A stretch of 64,000 nucleotides of DNA from Smallanthus sonchifolius (GCA_023525975.1 CM042035.1:24168001-24232000), one strand, 5' to 3'. Shown: positions 45,309 to 57,410, numbered from the stretch's first letter. Notes: generated by a model not told the origin, from the letters alone. A program made the numbers and translations.

Positions 45309-45698
45309 GAAATAACTCTTTCAGTCTATTACATTATCCCCTTCCACACATAACTCATTTTTACTTGCATTCTCCTCTTGCGCGCGCGTTCCGCCTTACG
45401 TCAACACGTGCGTCACCCGCCGGCGAGCGTTTAGTTCTTATACTTCCTTGTACAAAACATATTCTCACGCTCACCCGGGGCGTAAGAATAATTGACTAGT
45501 ATATGAAGACACACGTGTTCCACTCGACGTCTAACCGTGTGTCTCCCGCGATCGGGCGTTCCCCGACACGGACCTGCGCGCCCGAGTCTTTACGTACGTT
45601 GACCGTTTTTTGACAAAAACTTGTTACGCCCACGCCCGCTTGCAAAATAATCAACGGGTGACGTTGTTTTGAGTAAAAAAAAATAATTACTTAAAAAA

Positions 45699-45818
45699 GG
45701 TGTTGCAACACGAGGACTTCCCAGGGGGTCACCCATCCTAGTACTACTTTCGCCCAAGCACGCTTAACTGCGGAGTTCTGATGGGATCCGATGCTTTAGT
45801 GCTGGTATGATCGCAACC
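45699..45818 (-). rRNA. 5S rRNA: 5S rRNA gene, copy 90 (C118A, G70A, C28T)
   Basis: C118A is private and removes the G1-C118 end pair of helix I. Partner of copy 82, which lacks it, so the change follows the duplication. Confidence 0.96.
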
Positions 45819-46205
45819 GAAATAACTCTTTCATTCTATTACTTTATCCCCTTCCACACATAACTCATTTTTACTTGCATTCTCCTCTTGCGCGCGCGTT
45901 CCGCCTTACGTCAACACGTGCGTCACCCGCCGGCGAGCGTTTAGTTCTTATACTTCCTTGTACAAAACATATTCCCACGCTCACGCGGGGCGTAAGAATA
46001 ATTGACTAGTATATGAAGACACACGTGTTCCACTCGACGTCTAACCGTGTGTCTCGCGCGATCGGGCGTTCCCCGACACGGACCCGCGCGCCCGAGTCTT
46101 TACGTACGTTAACCGTTTTTTGACAAAAACTCGTTACGCCCACGTCCGCTTGCATAATAATCAACGGATGACGTTGTTTAGAGTAAAAAAAAATAAATTA
46201 AAAAA

Positions 46206-46325
46206 GAGGTTGCAACACGAGGACTTCCCAGGGGGTCACCCATCCTAGTACTACTCTCGGCCAAGCACGCTTAACTGCGGAGTTCTGATGGGATCCGGTG
46301 CTTTAGTGCTGGTATGATCGCAACC
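46206..46325 (-). rRNA. 5S rRNA: 5S rRNA gene, copy 91 (C119T, G66C)
   Basis: Partner of copy 83. 3' flank B. Confidence 0.98.
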
Positions 46326-46712
46326 GAAATAACTCTTTCAGTCTATTACTTTATCCCCTTCCACACATGACTCATTTTTACTTGCATTCTCCTCTTGCGC
46401 GCGCGTTCCGCCTTACGTCAACACGTGCGTCACCCGCCGGCGAGCGTTTAGTTCTTATACTTCCTTGTACAAAACATATTCCCACGCTCACCCGAGGCGT
46501 AAGAATAATTGACTAGTATATGAAGACACACGTGTTCCACTCGACGTCTAACCGTGTGTCTCGCGCGATCGGGCGTTCCCCGACACGGACCCGCGCGCCC
46601 GAGTCTTTACGTACGTTAACCGTTTTTTGACAAAAACTCGTTACGCCCACGTCCGCTTGCATAATAATCAACGGATGACGTTGTTTAGATTAAAAAAAAA
46701 TAAATTAAAAAA

Positions 46713-46832
46713 GAGGTTGCAACACGAGGACCTCCCAGGGGGTCACCCATCCTAGTACTACTCTCGGCCAAGCACGCTTAACTGCGGAGTTCTGATGGGA
46801 TCCGGTGCTTTAGTGCTGGTATGAACGCAACC
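46713..46832 (-). rRNA. 5S rRNA: 5S rRNA gene, copy 92 (C119T, A101G, G66C, A8T)
   Basis: Partner of copy 84, with one more base in the A-run (507-bp unit). Confidence 0.97.
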
Positions 46833-47222
46833 GAAATAACTTTTTCAGTCTATTACTTTATCCCCTTCCACACATGACTCATTTTTACTTGCATTCTCCT
46901 CTTGCGCGCGCGTTCCGCCTTACGTCAACACGTGCGTCACCCGCCGGCGAGCGTTTAGTTCTTATACTTCCTTGTACAAAACATATTCCCACGCTCACCC
47001 GGGGAGTAAGAATAATTGACTAGTATATGAAGACACACGTGTTCCACTCGACGTCTAAACGTGTGTCTCCCGCGATCGGGCGTTCCCCGACACGGACCCG
47101 CGCGCCCGAGTCTTTACGTACGTTGACCGTTTTTTGACAAAAACTTGTTACGCCCACGCCCGCTTGCAAAATAATCAACGGGTGACGTTGTTTTGAGTAA
47201 AAAAAAATAATTACTTAAAAAA

Positions 47223-47342
47223 GGGGTTGCAACACGAGGACTTCCCAGGGGGTCACCCATCCTATTACTACTCTCGCCCAAGCATGCTTAACTGCGGAGT
47301 TCTGATGGGATCCGGTGCTTTAGTGCTGATATGATCGCAACC
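47223..47342 (-). rRNA. 5S rRNA: 5S rRNA gene, copy 93 (C78A, G58A, C14T)
   Basis: C78A appears here outside its usual B-class setting (copies 41, 45, 50, 54), by recurrence or conversion. Partner of copy 85, which lacks it. Confidence 0.97.
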
Positions 47343-47732
47343 GAAATAACTCTTTCATTCTATTACTTTATCCCCTTCCACACATGACTCATTTTTACTT
47401 GCATTCTCCTCTTGCGCGCGCGTTCCGCCTTACGTCAACACGTGCGTCACCCGCCGGCGAGCGTTTAGTTCTTATACTTCCTTGTACAAAACATATTCCC
47501 ACGCTCACCCGGGGCGTAAGAATAATTGACTAGTATATGAAGACACACGTGTTCCACTCGACGTCTAACCGTGTGTCTCCCGCGATCGGGCGTTCCCCGA
47601 CACGGACCCGCGCGCCCGAGTCTTTACGTACGTTGACCGTTTTTTGACAAAAACTTGTTACGCCCACGCCCGCTTGCAAAATAATCAACGGGTGACGTTG
47701 TTTTGAGTAAAAAAAAATAATTACTTAAAAAA

Positions 47733-47852
47733 GGGGTTGCAACACGAGGACTTCCCAGGGGGTCACCCATCCTAGTACTACTCTCGCCCAAGCACGCTTA
47801 ACTGCGGATTTCTGATGGGATCCGGTGCTTTAGTGCTGGTATGATCGCAACC
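47733..47852 (-). rRNA. 5S rRNA: 5S rRNA gene, copy 94 (C44A)
   Basis: Partner of copy 86. Confidence 0.98.
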
Positions 47853-48241
47853 GAAATAACTCTTTCATTCTATTACTTTATCCCCTTCCACACATGATTC
47901 ATTTTTACTTGCATTCTCCTCTTGCGCGCGCGTTCCGCCTTACGTCAACACGTGCGTCACCCGCCGGCGAGCGTTTAGTTCTTATACTTCCTTGTACAAA
48001 ACATATTCCCACACTCACCCGGGGCGTAAGAATAATTGACTAGTATATGAAGACACACGTGTTCCACTTGACGTCTAACCGTGTGTCTCCCGCGATCGGG
48101 CGTTCCCCGACACGGACCCGCGTGCCCGAGTCTTTACGTACGTTGATCGTTTTTTGACAAAAACTTGTTACGCCCACGCCCGCTTGCAAAATAATCAACG
48201 GGTGACGTTGTTTTGAGTAAAAAAAATAATTACTTAAAAAA

Positions 48242-48361
48242 GGGGTTGCAACACGAGGACTTCCCAGGGGGTCACCCATCCTAGTACTACTCTCGCCCAA
48301 GCACGCTTAACTGCGGAGTTCTGATGGGATCCGGTGCTTTAGTGCTGGTATGATCGCAACC
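48242..48361 (-). rRNA. 5S rRNA: 5S rRNA gene, copy 95 (majority sequence)
   Basis: Partner of copy 87. Its 3' spacer has private CACACTCACC and CCCGCGTGCCC changes. -25T. Confidence 0.98.
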
Positions 48362-48751
48362 GAAATAACTCTTTCAGTCTATTACATTATCCCCTTCCAC
48401 ACATAACTCATTTTTACTTGCATTCTCCTCTTGCGCGCGCGTTCCGCCTTACGTCAACACGTGCGTCACCCGCCGGCGAGCGTTTAGTTCTTATACTTCC
48501 TTGTACAAAACATATTCCCACGCTCACCCGGGGCGTAAGAATAATTGACTAGTATATGAAGACACACGTGTTCCACTCGACGTCTAACCGTGTGTCTTTC
48601 GCGATCGGGCGTTCCCCGACACGGACCCGCGCGCCCGAGTCTTTACGTACGTTGACCGTTTTTTGACAAAAACTTGTTACGCCCACGCCCGCTTGCAAAA
48701 TAATCAACGGGTGACGTTGTTTTGAGTAAAAAAAAATAATTACTTAAAAAA

Positions 48752-48871
48752 GGGGTTGCAACACGAGGACTTCCCAGGGTGTCACCCATCCTAGTACTAC
48801 TTTCGCCCAAGCACGCTTAACTGCGGAGTTCTGATGGGATCCGATGCTTTAGTGCTGGTATGATCGCAACC
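48752..48871 (-). rRNA. 5S rRNA: 5S rRNA gene, copy 96 (C92A, G70A, C28T)
   Basis: Partner of copy 88 but with the normal -25A flank. Ends the 8-unit pair. Confidence 0.97.
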
Positions 48872-49259
48872 GAAATAACTCTTTCATTCTATTACTTTAT
48901 CCCCTTCCACACATAACTCATTTTTACTTGCATTCTCCTCTTGCGCGCGCGTTCCGCCTTACGTCAACACGTGCGTCACCCGCCGGCGAGCGTTTAGTTC
49001 TTATACTTCCTTGTACAAAACATATTCTCACGCTCACCCGGGGCGTAAGAATAATTGACTAGTATATGAAGACACACGTGTTCCACTCGACGTCTAACCG
49101 TGTGTCTCGCGCGATCGGGCGTTCCCCGACACGGACCCGCGCGCCCGAGTCTTTACGTACGTTAACCGTTTTTTGACAAAAACTCGTTACGCCCACGTCC
49201 GCATGCATAATAATCAACGGATGACGTTTTTTAGAGTAAAAAAAAAATAAATTAAAAAA

Positions 49260-49379
49260 GAGGTTGCAACACGAGGACTTCTCAGGGGGTCACCCATCCT
49301 AGTACTACTCTCGGCCAAGCACGCTTAACTGCGGAGTTCTGATGGGATCCGGTGCTTTAGTGCTGGTATGATCGCAACC
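49260..49379 (-). rRNA. 5S rRNA: 5S rRNA gene, copy 97 (C119T, G98A, G66C)
   Basis: Same class as copy 78, 9672 bp to the left. Its B spacer adds a private GACGTTTTTTAG. 508-bp unit. Confidence 0.97.
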
Positions 49380-49769
49380 GAAATAACTCTTTCAGTCTAT
49401 TACTTTATCCCCTTCCACACATGACTCATTTTTACTTGCATTCTCCTCTTGCGCGCGCGTTCCGCCTTACGTCAACACGTGCGTCACCCGCCGGCGAGCG
49501 TTTAGTTCTTATACTTCCTTGTACAAAACATATTCCCACGCTCACCCGGGGCGTAAGAATAATTGACTAGTATATGAAGTCACACGTGTTCCACTCGACG
49601 TCTAAACGTGTGTCTCCCGCGATCGGGCGTTCCCCGACAAGGACCCGCGCGCCCGAGTCTTTACGTACGTTGACCGTTTTTTGACAAAAACTTGTTACGC
49701 CCATGCCCGTTTCCAAAATAATCAACGGGTGACGTTGTTTTGAGTAAAAAAAATAATTACTTAAAAAAG

Positions 49770-49889
49770 GGGGTTGCAACACGAGGACTTCCCATGGGGT
49801 CACCCATCCTAGTACTACTCTCGCCCAAGCACGCTTAACTGCGGAGTTCTGATGGGATCCGGTGCTTTAGTGCTGGTATGATCGCAACC
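49770..49889 (-). rRNA. 5S rRNA: 5S rRNA gene, copy 98 (C95A; extra C at the 3' end)
   Basis: C95A in the C box is private. The 3' end has five C (GGGGG on the + strand, 49769-49773), so the RNA may be one base longer before the T-run. Spacers on both sides have many private changes. Part of the most divergent stretch. Confidence 0.95.
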
Positions 49890-50279
49890 GAAATAACTCT
49901 TCCATTCTATTACTTTATCTCCTTCCACGCATGACTCATTTTTACTTGCATTCTCCTCTTGCGCGCGCGTTCCGCCTTACGTCAACACGTGCGTCACCCG
50001 CCGGCGAGCGTTTAGTTCTTATACTTCCTTGTACAAAACATATTCCCACGCTCACCCGGGGCGTAAGAATAATTGACTAGTATATGAAGACACACGTGTT
50101 CCACTCGACGTCTAACCGTGTGTCTCCCGCGATCGGGTGTTCCCTGACACGGACCCGCGCGCCCGAGTCTTTACGTACGTTGACCGTTTTTTGACAAAAA
50201 CTTGTTACGCCCACGCCCGTTTGCAAAATAATCAACGGGTGACGTTGTTTTGAGTAAAAAAAAATAATTACTTAAAAAA

Positions 50280-50399
50280 GGGGTTGCAACACGAGGACTT
50301 CCCAGGGGGTCACCCATCCTAGTACTACTCTCGCCCAAGCACGCTTAACTGCGGTGTTCTGATGGGATCCGGTGCTTTAGTGCTGGTATGATCGCAACC
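50280..50399 (-). rRNA. 5S rRNA: 5S rRNA gene, copy 99 (T45A)
   Basis: T45A is private and should break the A32-U45 pair of helix III. 5' flank AAATATCTCTTCC with AATTTATCC is unusual in the TATA-like region. Confidence 0.96.
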
Positions 50400-50789
50400 G
50401 AAATATCTCTTCCATTCTATTAATTTATCCCCTTCCACACATGACTCATTTTTACTTGCATTATCCTCTTGCGCGCGCGTTCCGCCTTACGTCAACACGT
50501 GCGTCACCCGCCGGCGAGCGTTTAGTTCTTATACTTCCTTGTACAAAACATATTCCCACGCTCACTCGGGGCGTAAGAATAATTGACTAGTATATGAAGA
50601 CACACGTGTTCCACTCGACGTCTAAACGTGTGTCTCCCGCGATCGGGCGTTCCCCGACACGGACCCGCGCGCCCGAGTCTTTACGTACGTTGACCGTTTT
50701 TTGACAAAAACTTGTTACGCCCACGCCCGCTTGCAAAATAATCAACGGGTGACGTTGTTTTGAGTAAAAAAAAATAATTACTTAAAAAA

Positions 50790-50909
50790 GGGGTTGCAAC
50801 ACGAGGACTTCCCAGGGGGTCACCCATCCTAGTACTACTCTCGCCCAAGCACGCTTAATTGCGGATTTCTGATGGGATCCGGTGCTTTAGTGCTGGTATG
50901 ATCGCAACC
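50790..50909 (-). rRNA. 5S rRNA: 5S rRNA gene, copy 100 (G51A, C44A)
   Basis: G51A, private, near the start of the A box, on a C44A gene. 3' spacer has private CATTATCCTC and CTCACTCGGG. Confidence 0.97.
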
Positions 50910-51299
50910 GAAATAACTCTTTCATTCTATTACTTTATCCCCTTCCACACATGATTCATTTTTACTTGCATTCTCCTCTTGCGCGCGCGTTCCGTCTTAC
51001 GTCAACACGTGCGTCACCCGCCGGCGAGCGTTTAGTTCTTATACTTCCTTGTACAAAACATATTCCCACGCTCACCCGGGGCGTAAGAATAATTGACTAG
51101 TATATGAAGACACACGTGTTCCACTTGACGTCTAACCGTGTGTCTCCCGCGATCGGGCGTTCCCCGACACGGACCCGCGCGCCCGAGTCTTTACGTACGT
51201 TGATCGTTTTTTGACAAAAACTTGTTACGCCCACGCCCGCTTGCAAAATAATCAACGGGTGACGTTGTTTTGAGTAAAAAAAAATAATTACTTAAAAAA

Positions 51300-51419
51300 G
51301 GGGTTGCAACACGAGGACTTCCCAGGGGGTCACCCATCCTAGTACTACTCTCGCCCAAGCACGCTTAACTGCGGAGTTCTGATGGGATCCGGTGCTTTAG
51401 TGCTGGTATGATCGCAACC
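51300..51419 (-). rRNA. 5S rRNA: 5S rRNA gene, copy 101 (majority sequence)
   Basis: Majority gene with -25A, unlike most majority copies, which have -25T. Confidence 0.98.
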
Positions 51420-51809
51420 GAAATAACTCTTTCATTCTATTACTTTATCCCCTTCCACACATGATTCATTTTTACTTGCATTCTCCTCTTGCGCGCGCGT
51501 TCCGTCTTACGTCAACACGTGCGTCACCCGCCGGCGAGCGTTTAGTTCTTATACTTCCTTGTACAAAACATATTCCCACGCTCACCCGGGGCGTAAGAAT
51601 AATTGACTAGTATATGAAGACACACGTGTTCCACTTGACGTCTAACCGTGTGTCTCCCGCGATCGGGCGTTCCCCGACACGGACCCGCGCGCCCGAGTCT
51701 TTACGTACGTTGATCGTTTTTTGACAAAAACTTGTTACGCCCACGCCCGCTTGCAAAATAATCAACGGGTGACGTTGTTTTGAGTAAAAAAAAATAATTA
51801 CTTAAAAAA

Positions 51810-51929
51810 GGGGTTGCAACACGAGGACTTCCCAGGGGGTCACCCATCCTAGTACTACTCTCGCCCAAGCACGCTTAACTGCGGAGTTCTGATGGGATCC
51901 GGTGCTTTAGTGCTGGTATGATCGCAACC
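51810..51929 (-). rRNA. 5S rRNA: 5S rRNA gene, copy 102 (majority sequence)
   Basis: Unit appears identical to that of copy 101. Confidence 0.98.
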
Positions 51930-52318
51930 GAAATAACTCTTTCATTCTATTACTTTATCCCCTTCCACACATGACTCATTTTTACTTGCATTCTCCTCTT
52001 GCGCGCGCGTTCCGCCTTACGTCAACACGTGCGTCACCCGCCGGCGAGCGTTTAGTTCTTATACTTCCTTGTACAAAACATATTCCCACGCTCACCCGGG
52101 GCGTAAGAATAATTGACTAGTATATGAAGACACACGTGTTCCACTCGACGTCTAACCGTGTGTCTCCCGCGATCGGGCGTTCCCCGACACGGACCCGCGC
52201 GCCCGAGTCTTTACGTACGTTGACCGTTTTTTGACAAAAACTTGTTACGCCCACGCCCGCTTGCAAAATAATCAACGGGTGACGTTGTTTTGAGTAAAAA
52301 AAATAATTACTTAAAAAA

Positions 52319-52438
52319 GGGGTTGCAACACGAGGACTTCCCAGGGGGTCACCCATCCTAGTACTACTCTCGCCCAAGCACGCTTAACTGCGGATTTCTG
52401 ATGGGATCCGGTGCTTTAGTGCTGGTATGATCGCAACC
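52319..52438 (-). rRNA. 5S rRNA: 5S rRNA gene, copy 103 (C44A)
   Basis: 509-bp unit. Counterpart of copy 124, 10695 bp on. Confidence 0.98.
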
Positions 52439-52827
52439 GAAATAACTCTTTCATTCTATTACTTTATCCCCTTCCACACATGATTCATTTTTACTTGCAT
52501 TCTCCTCTTGCGCGCGCGTTCCGCCTTACGTCAACACGTGCGTCACCCGCCGGCGAGCGTTTAGTTCTTATACTTCCTTGTACAAAACATATTCCCACGC
52601 TCACCCGGGGCGTAAGAATAATTGACTAGTATATGAAGACACACGTGTTCCACTCGACGTCTAAACGTGTGTCTCCCGCGATCGGGCGTTCCCCGACACG
52701 GACCCGCGCGCCCGAGTCTTTACGTACGTTGATCGTTTTTTGACAAAAACTTGTTACGCCCACGCCCGCTTGCAAAATAATCAACGGGTGACGTTGTTTT
52801 GAGTAAAAAAAATAATTACTTAAAAAA

Positions 52828-52947
52828 GGGGTTGCAACACGAGGACTTCCCAGGGGGTCACCCATCCTAGTACTACTCTCGCCCAAGCACGCTTAACTGC
52901 GGAGTTCTGATGGGATCCGGTGCTTTAGTGCTGGTATGATCGCAACC
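52828..52947 (-). rRNA. 5S rRNA: 5S rRNA gene, copy 104 (majority sequence)
   Basis: -25T; the 5' spacer carries ACTAGCATATG (53135), otherwise seen only at 63831. Counterpart of copy 125. Confidence 0.98.
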
Positions 52948-53337
52948 GAAATAACTCTTTCAGTCTATTACATTATCCCCTTCCACACATAACTCATTTT
53001 TACTTGCATTCTCCTCTTGCGCGCGCGTTCCGCCTTACGTCAACACGTGCGTCACCCGCCGGCGAGCGTTTAGTTCTTATACTTCCTTGTACAAAACATA
53101 TTCCCACGCTCACCCGGGGCGTAAGAATAATTGACTAGCATATGAAGACACACGTGTTCCACTCGACGTCTAACCGTGTGTCTCCCGCGATCGGGCGTTC
53201 CCCGACACGGACCTGCGCGCCCGAGTCTTTACGTACGTTGACCGTTTTTTGACAAAAACTTGTTACGCCCACGCCCGCTTGCAAAATAATCAACGGGTGA
53301 CGTTGTTTTGAGTAAAAAAAAATAATTACTTAAAAAA

Positions 53338-53457
53338 GGGGTTGCAACACGAGGACTTCCCAGGGGGTCACCCATCCTAGTACTACTTTCGCCCAAGCAC
53401 GCTTAACTGCGGAGTTCTGATGGGATCCGATGCTTTAGTGCTGGTATGATCGCAACC
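53338..53457 (-). rRNA. 5S rRNA: 5S rRNA gene, copy 105 (G70A, C28T)
   Basis: 3' spacer with GGACCTGCG; -25A. Confidence 0.98.
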
Positions 53458-53844
53458 GAAATAACTCTTTCATTCTATTACTTTATCCCCTTCCACACAT
53501 AACTCATTTTTACTTGCATTCTCCTCTTGCGCGCGCGTTCCGCCTTACGTCAACACGTGCGTCACCCGCCGGCGAGCGTTTAGTTCTTATACTTCCTTGT
53601 ACAAAACATATTCCCACGCTCACCCGGGGCGTAAGAATAATTGACTAGTATATGAAGACACACGTGTTCCACTCGACGTCTAACCGTGTGTCTCGCGCGA
53701 TCGGGCGTTCCCCGACACGGACCCGCGCGCCCGAGTCTTTACGTACGTTAACCGTTTTTTGACAAAAACTCGTTACGCCCACGTCCGCTTGCATAATAAT
53801 CAACGGATGACGTTGTTTAGAGTAAAAAAAAATAAATTAAAAAA

Positions 53845-53964
53845 GAGGTTGCAACACGAGGACTTCCCAGGGGGTCACCCATCCTAGTACTACTCTCGGC
53901 CAAGCACGCTTAACTGCGGAGTTCTGATGGGATCCGGTGCTTTAGTGCTGGTATGATCGCAACC
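53845..53964 (-). rRNA. 5S rRNA: 5S rRNA gene, copy 106 (C119T, G66C)
   Basis: 3' flank B; same order as copies 61-63, 82-84 and 117-119. Confidence 0.98.
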
Positions 53965-54351
53965 GAAATAACTCTTTCAGTCTATTACTTTATCCCCTTC
54001 CACACATGACTCATTTTTACTTGCATTCTCCTCTTGCGCGCGCGTTCCGCCTTACGTCAACACGTGCGTCACCCGCCGGCGAGCGTTTAGTTCTTATACT
54101 TCCTTGTACAAAACATATTCCCACGCTCACCCGAGGCGTAAGAATAATTGACTAGTATATGAAGACACACGTGTTCCACTCGACGTCTAACCGTGTGTTT
54201 CGCGCGATCGGGCGTTCCCCGACACGGACCCGCGCGCCCGAGTCTTTACGTACGTTAACCGTTTTTTGACAAAAACTCGTTACGCCCACGTCCGCTTGCA
54301 TAATAATCAACGGATGACGTTGTTTAGATTAAAAAAAAATAAATTAAAAAA

Positions 54352-54471
54352 GAGGTTGCAACACGAGGACCTCCCAGGGGGTCACCCATCCTAGTACTAC
54401 TCTCGGCCAAGCACGCTTAACTGCGGAGTTCTGATGGGATCCGGTGCTTTAGTGCTGGTATGATCGCAACC
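54352..54471 (-). rRNA. 5S rRNA: 5S rRNA gene, copy 107 (C119T, A101G, G66C)
   Basis: 3' flank B with a private GTGTTTCGCG. A at -10. Confidence 0.98.
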
Positions 54472-54861
54472 GAAATAACTTTTTCAGTCTATTACTTTAT
54501 CCCCTTCCACACATAACTCATTTTTACTTGCATTCTCCTCTTGCGCGCGCGTTCCGCCTTACGTCAACACGTGCGTCACCCGCCGGCGAGCGTTTAGTTC
54601 TTATACTTCCTTGTACAAAACATATTCCCACGCTCACCCGGGGCGTAAGAATAATTGACTAGTATATGAAGACACACGTGTTCCACTCGACGTCTAGACG
54701 TGTGTCTCCCGCGATCGGGCGTTCCCCGACACGGACCCGCGCGCCCGAGTCTTTACGTACGTTGACCGTTTTTTGACAAAAACTTGTTACGCCCACGCCC
54801 GCTTGCAAAATAATCAACGGGTGACGTTGTTTTGAGTAAAAAAAAATAATTACTTAAAAAA

Positions 54862-54981
54862 GGGGTTGCAACACGAGGACTTCCCAGGGGGTCACCCATC
54901 CTAGTACTACTCTCGGCCAAGCACGCTTAACTGCGGAGTTCTGATGGGATCCGGTGCTTTAGTGCTGGTATGATCGCAACC
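54862..54981 (-). rRNA. 5S rRNA: 5S rRNA gene, copy 108 (G66C only)
   Basis: G66C with normal C119 and 3' flank A: a chimera of a B-class 5' half and an A-class 3' half. 3' spacer has private CTAGACGTG. Confidence 0.98.
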
Positions 54982-55371
54982 GAAATAACTCTTTCAGTCT
55001 ATTACTTTATCCCCTTCCACACATAACTCATTTTTACTTGCATTCTCCTCTTGCGCGCGCGTTCCGCCTTACGTCAACACGTGCGTCACCCGCCGGCGAG
55101 CGTTTAGTTCTTATACTTCCTTGTACAAAACATATTCCCACGCTCACCCGGGGCGTAAGAATAATTGACTAGTATATGAAGACACACGTGTTCCACTCGA
55201 CGTCTAAACGTGTGTCTCCCGCGATCGGGCGTTCCCCGACACGGACCCGCGCGCCCGAGTCTTTACGTACGTTGACCGTTTTTTGACAAAAACTTGTTAC
55301 GCCCACGCCCGCTTGCAAAATAATCAACGGGTGACGTTGTTTTGAGTAAAAAAAAATAATTACTTAAAAAA

Positions 55372-55491
55372 GGGGTTGCAACACGAGGACTTCCCAGGGG
55401 GTCACCCATCCTAGTACTACTCTCGCCCAAGCATGCTTAACTGCGGAGTTCTGATGGGATCCGGTGCTTTAGTGCTGATATGATCGCAACC
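55372..55491 (-). rRNA. 5S rRNA: 5S rRNA gene, copy 109 (G58A, C14T)
   Basis: Stands inside the G66C-only block. 3' flank A. Confidence 0.98.
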
Positions 55492-55881
55492 GAAATAACT
55501 CTTTCATTCTATTACTTTATCCCCTTCCACACATGACTCATTTTTACTTGCATTCTCCTCTTGCGCGCGCGTTCCGCCTTACGTCAACACGTGCGTCACC
55601 CGCCGGCGAGCGTTTAGTTCTTATACTTCCTTGTACAAAACATATTCCCACGCTCACCCGGGGCGTAAGAATAATTGACTAGTATATGAAGACACACGTG
55701 TTCCACTCGACGTCTAAACGTGTGTCTCCCGCGATCGGGCGTTCCCCGACACGGACCCGCGCGCCCGAGTCTTTACGTACGTTGACCGTTTTTTGACAAA
55801 AACTTGTTACGCCCACGCCCGCTTGCAAAATAATCAACGGGTGACGTTGTTTTGAGTAAAAAAAAATAATTACTTAAAAAA

Positions 55882-56001
55882 GGGGTTGCAACACGAGGAC
55901 TTCCCAGGGGGTCACCCATCCTAGTACTACTCTCGGCCAAGCACGCTTAACTGCGGAGTTCTGATGGGATCCGGTGCTTTAGTGCTGGTATGATCGCAAC
56001 C
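55882..56001 (-). rRNA. 5S rRNA: 5S rRNA gene, copy 110 (G66C only)
   Basis: Chimeric class as copy 108. Confidence 0.98.
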
Positions 56002-56391
56002 GAAATAACTCTTTCAGTCTATTACTTTATCCCCTTCCACACATAACTCATTTTTACTTGCATTCTCCTCTTGCGCGCGCGTTCCGCCTTACGTCAACAC
56101 GTGCGTCACCCGCCGGCGAGCGTTTAGTTCTTATACTTCCTTGTACAAAACATATTCCCACGCTCACCCGGGGCGTAAGAATAATTGACTAGTATATGAA
56201 GACACACGTGTTCCACTCGACGTCTAAACGTGTGTCTCCCGCGATCGGGCGTTCCCCGACACGGACCCGCGCGCCCGAGTCTTTACGTACGTTGACCGTT
56301 TTTTGACAAAAACTTGTTACGCCCACGCCCGCTTGCAAAATAATCAACGGGTGACGTTGTTTTGAGTAAAAAAAAATAATTACTTAAAAAA

Positions 56392-56511
56392 GGGGTTGCA
56401 ACACGAGGACTTCCCAGGGGGTCACCCATCCTAGTACTACTCTCGGCCAAGCACGCTTAACTGCGGAGTTCTGATGGGATCCGGTGCTTTAGTGCTGGTA
56501 TGATCGCAACC
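56392..56511 (-). rRNA. 5S rRNA: 5S rRNA gene, copy 111 (G66C only)
   Basis: Chimeric class, directly next to copy 110; the spacer states on its two sides agree. Confidence 0.98.
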
Positions 56512-56901
56512 GAAATAACTCTTTCAGTCTATTACTTTATCCCCTTCCACACATAACTCATTTTTACTTGCATTCTCCTCTTGCGCGCGCGTTCCGCCTT
56601 ACGTCAACACGTGCGTCACCCGCCGGCGAGCGTTTAGTTCTTATACTTCCTTGTACAAAACATATTCCCACGCTCACCCGGGGCGTAAGAATAATTGACT
56701 AGTATATGAAGACACACGTGTTCCACTCGACGTCTAAACGTGTGTCTCCCGCGATCGGGCGTTCCCCGACACGGACCCGCGCGCCCGAGTCTTTACGTAC
56801 GTTGACCGTTTTTTGACAAAAACTTGTTACGCCCACGCCCGCTTGCAAAATAATCAACGGGTGACGTTGTTTTGAGTAAAAAAAAATAATTACTTAAAAA
56901 A

Positions 56902-57021
56902 GGGGTTGCAACACGAGGACTTCCCAGGGGGTCACCCATCCTAGTACTACTTTCGCCCAAGCACGCTTAACTGCGGAGTTCTGATGGGATCCGATGCTTT
57001 AGTGCTGGTATGATCGCAACC
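56902..57021 (-). rRNA. 5S rRNA: 5S rRNA gene, copy 112 (G70A, C28T)
   Basis: 3' spacer has TAAACGTG, unusual 3' of this class and the state of the G66C-only units around it. Confidence 0.98.
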
Positions 57022-57410
57022 GAAATAACTCTTTCATTCTATTACTTTATCCCCTTCCACACATAACTCATTTTTACTTGCATTCTCCTCTTGCGCGCGC
57101 GTTCCGCCTTACGTCAACACGTGCGTCACCCGCCGGCGAGCGTTTAGTTCTTATACTTCCTTGTACAAAACATATTCCCACGCTCACCCGGGGCGTAAGA
57201 ATAATTGACTAGTATATGAAGACACACGTGTTCCACTCGACGTCTAAACGTGTGTCTCCCGCGATCGGGCGTTCCCCGACACGGACCCGCGCGCCCGAGT
57301 CTTTACGTACGTTGACCGTTTTTTGACAAAAACTTGTTACGCCCACGCCCGCTTGCAAAATAATCAACGGGTGACGTTGTTTTGAGTAAAAAAAATAATT
57401 ACTTAAAAAA

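Larger units (their letters stand above)
40727..48871 (-). repeat. 8-unit higher-order repeat, two tandem copies, period 4072-4073 bp
   Basis: Copies 81-88 and 89-96 run C15T, G70A+C28T, C119T+G66C, C119T+A101G+G66C+A8T, G58A+C14T, C44A, majority, C92A+G70A+C28T. A8T occurs only here, at copies 84 and 92. The spacer mark TCACGCGGGG repeats at 41909 and 45981. One A-run length change accounts for the shift from 4072 to 4073. Confidence 0.93.
50910..51929 (-). repeat. Two apparently identical adjacent units (510 bp each)
   Basis: By eye I find no difference between 50910-51419 and 51420-51929. Both share the uncommon spacer base in TTCCGTCTTAC (50990 and 51500) and the CACTTGACG state. This looks like the most recent single-unit duplication in the window. 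Confidence 0.85.
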
